From Desulfobacteraceae bacterium (lineage in GTDB: Bacteria; Desulfobacterota; Desulfobacteria; Desulfobacterales; Desulfobacteraceae): DNA of 23,296 nt. Where the stretch lies: positions 1 to 23,296 of the forward strand of contig DAOWDR010000688.1 of the NCBI GenBank assembly GCA_030638935.1, written 5' to 3'. Of the stretch, positions 22,605 through 23,296 are shown piece by piece. The position numbers and the translations under genes are program-made. Position 1 is the stretch's first letter. Every line of letters begins with the position of its first letter. The notes below the pieces were generated by a model. The model worked only from the letters and a program-made list of their open reading frames with translations. It made no database searches and had not been told where the DNA came from.

Positions 22605-23296
22605 ATGAACGACTTTTTGCAAAGCCTTCGCAATGGCCAAGCTGAAAAACAGCGCACACCAAAAACACGTAAAAACTCTGATAACTCATATCAATACACT
22701 AATAATTCCAGATTTAATTCCTATGGTGGCGGAGGCGGAGGGTATCAAAACACCCGAAACCATCAGATGAAACGACCTCCTTCCCAGGGTATGCCCAACC
22801 AAGGCGGCAACCATATTCCGGCGGAAGATGCAAACATGACCTTGCTTGCCGATATTCTGGATAATCTTTCCAGTCATGTCGAAATCCTGGTAAAAAATCA
22901 AGAATACATGGTCAATGCACAGGAGAGAGCAGTAGAGGTGCTAGAGCGCCAGGCCATTGCCATTGAACGCATTGTAAACCATTTAAACCTTTCCCCGGAC
23001 ATAAAAACCGGCATAAAAACTGATCCGTCACCTGAACCCCAAGAAGAGCAGGATGCCCAGCCGGCATTTGAAAACCACTATGTAACCTCACGGGAACAGG
23101 AAGAAGCAGTGGAAGAAAATCTGGAAGACAACCGGGGAAATGAATGGGTAGAGCCAGCCCCAGTTATAAAACCTGTTGTAAAAGAGCCCAAAAGGATCAG
23201 GGTTAAATCACCGGTCAAAAAAGTCAGCACCGGCAAACCGGTCTTAAGAAAAAGAAAAAAAATAGTGGCAAAAGAAGTCATCGCACCCAAGGCCAA
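22605..23296 (+). CDS. Glycine-rich, low-complexity protein of unknown function, partial
   Basis: An open frame from ATG 22605, with AAGGAGG 11 bases upstream, runs through the right edge for 230 codons without a stop. Residues 1-75 are hydrophilic and rich in Asn, Gln, Arg and Gly, with a run of six Gly flanked by Tyr (SYGGGGGGYQN). Residues 80-130 form a predicted helix or coiled coil (MTLLADILDNLSSHVEILV, NAQERAVEVLERQAIAIERI). After that an acidic stretch leads into a basic, Pro/Val/Lys-rich tail (KRIRVKSPVKKVS, LRKRKKIVAKEV). I do not recognise the family. The basic tail suggests nucleic-acid binding or a role in condensates or DNA organisation, but this is inference. The C-terminus lies outside the window and could carry a known domain. 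Confidence 0.75.
   Translation, partial: MNDFLQSLRNGQAEKQRTPKTRKNSDNSYQYTNNSRFNSYGGGGGGYQNTRNHQMKRPPSQGMPNQGGNHIPAEDANMTLLADILDNLSSHVEILVKNQEYMVNAQERAVEVLERQAIAIERIVNHLNLSPDIKTGIKTDPSPEPQEEQDAQPAFENHYVTSREQEEAVEENLEDNRGNEWVEPAPVIKPVVKEPKRIRVKSPVKKVSTGKPVLRKRKKIVAKEVIAPKA

Noticed and set aside
1..23296. CRISPR arrays, tRNA or rRNA genes, IS elements, prophage genes
   Set aside because: No regularly spaced repeats, cloverleaf-like or rRNA-like sequences, transposases, integrases or long terminal repeats were seen anywhere in the window.

Overview
The window looks like a chromosomal segment of a moderately AT-rich anaerobic bacterium, most probably a sulfate-reducing member of the Desulfobacterota (Desulfobacteraceae-like). 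This is inferred from the gene mix: an enoate-reductase-type flavoenzyme, AMP-forming acyl-CoA synthetase, CoA-transferase/GNAT fusion, DusB, QueF, DUF1848, and a CheX/PilZ/HD-GYP signalling cluster. There is no rRNA, tRNA, CRISPR array, IS element or prophage. The taxonomic guess cannot be proved from this stretch alone.

Layout. (1) 1-2777, minus strand: a signalling operon with a response regulator carrying GAF and HD-GYP domains, a PilZ protein, a CheX-like phosphatase and a CheY receiver cut by the left edge. (2) 2996-5097, plus strand: an Lrp/AsnC regulator, a divergent-motif diaminopimelate decarboxylase (LysA) and a frameshifted cutA. (3) 5111-6043, minus strand: a flavodoxin-like protein and a small TPR-like protein whose start also appears frame-disrupted. 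(4) 6280-7071: an orphan periplasmic solute-binding protein. (5) 7240-14789: an acyl-CoA block with a CoA-transferase/GNAT fusion (+), an AMP-forming acyl-CoA synthetase (-, convergent), a DusC-like enzyme (+), and an enoate-reductase-like enzyme with its MerR-type regulator (-). (6) 14790-15564: a non-coding stretch. (7) 15565-17194, plus strand: an FmdB zinc ribbon protein, a cytoplasmic trypsin-like protease and a variant universal stress protein. (8) 17200-19478, minus strand: an alpha/beta hydrolase and a DHA2 drug exporter. (9) 19579-21861, plus strand: an overlapping operon of an unknown protein, a DUF1848 Fe-S protein and DusB, abutting queF on the other strand. (10) 22605 to the right edge: a glycine-rich, low-complexity protein.

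The best candidate for something undescribed is the 618-residue fusion at 7240-9096. Its CoA-transferase half has lost the residues that carry chemistry in the family (the catalytic Glu reads Gln and the active-site His reads Thr), while its C-terminal GNAT domain looks intact and resembles the acetyltransferase domain of Pat/YfiQ. Pat is itself a dead CoA-enzyme domain fused to a GNAT, and it acetylates AMP-forming acyl-CoA synthetases. Here such a synthetase lies next door and carries the P-x4-G-K site around its catalytic lysine. A CoA-sensing protein acetyltransferase that controls its neighbour is a testable hypothesis, not a demonstrated fact.

Second-tier observations are two frame disruptions at A7 runs in neighbouring, oppositely oriented genes (cutA and the TPR-like gene), and a DUF1848 protein with a radical-SAM-like C-x3-C-x2-C motif at its C-terminus, co-translated with DusB.
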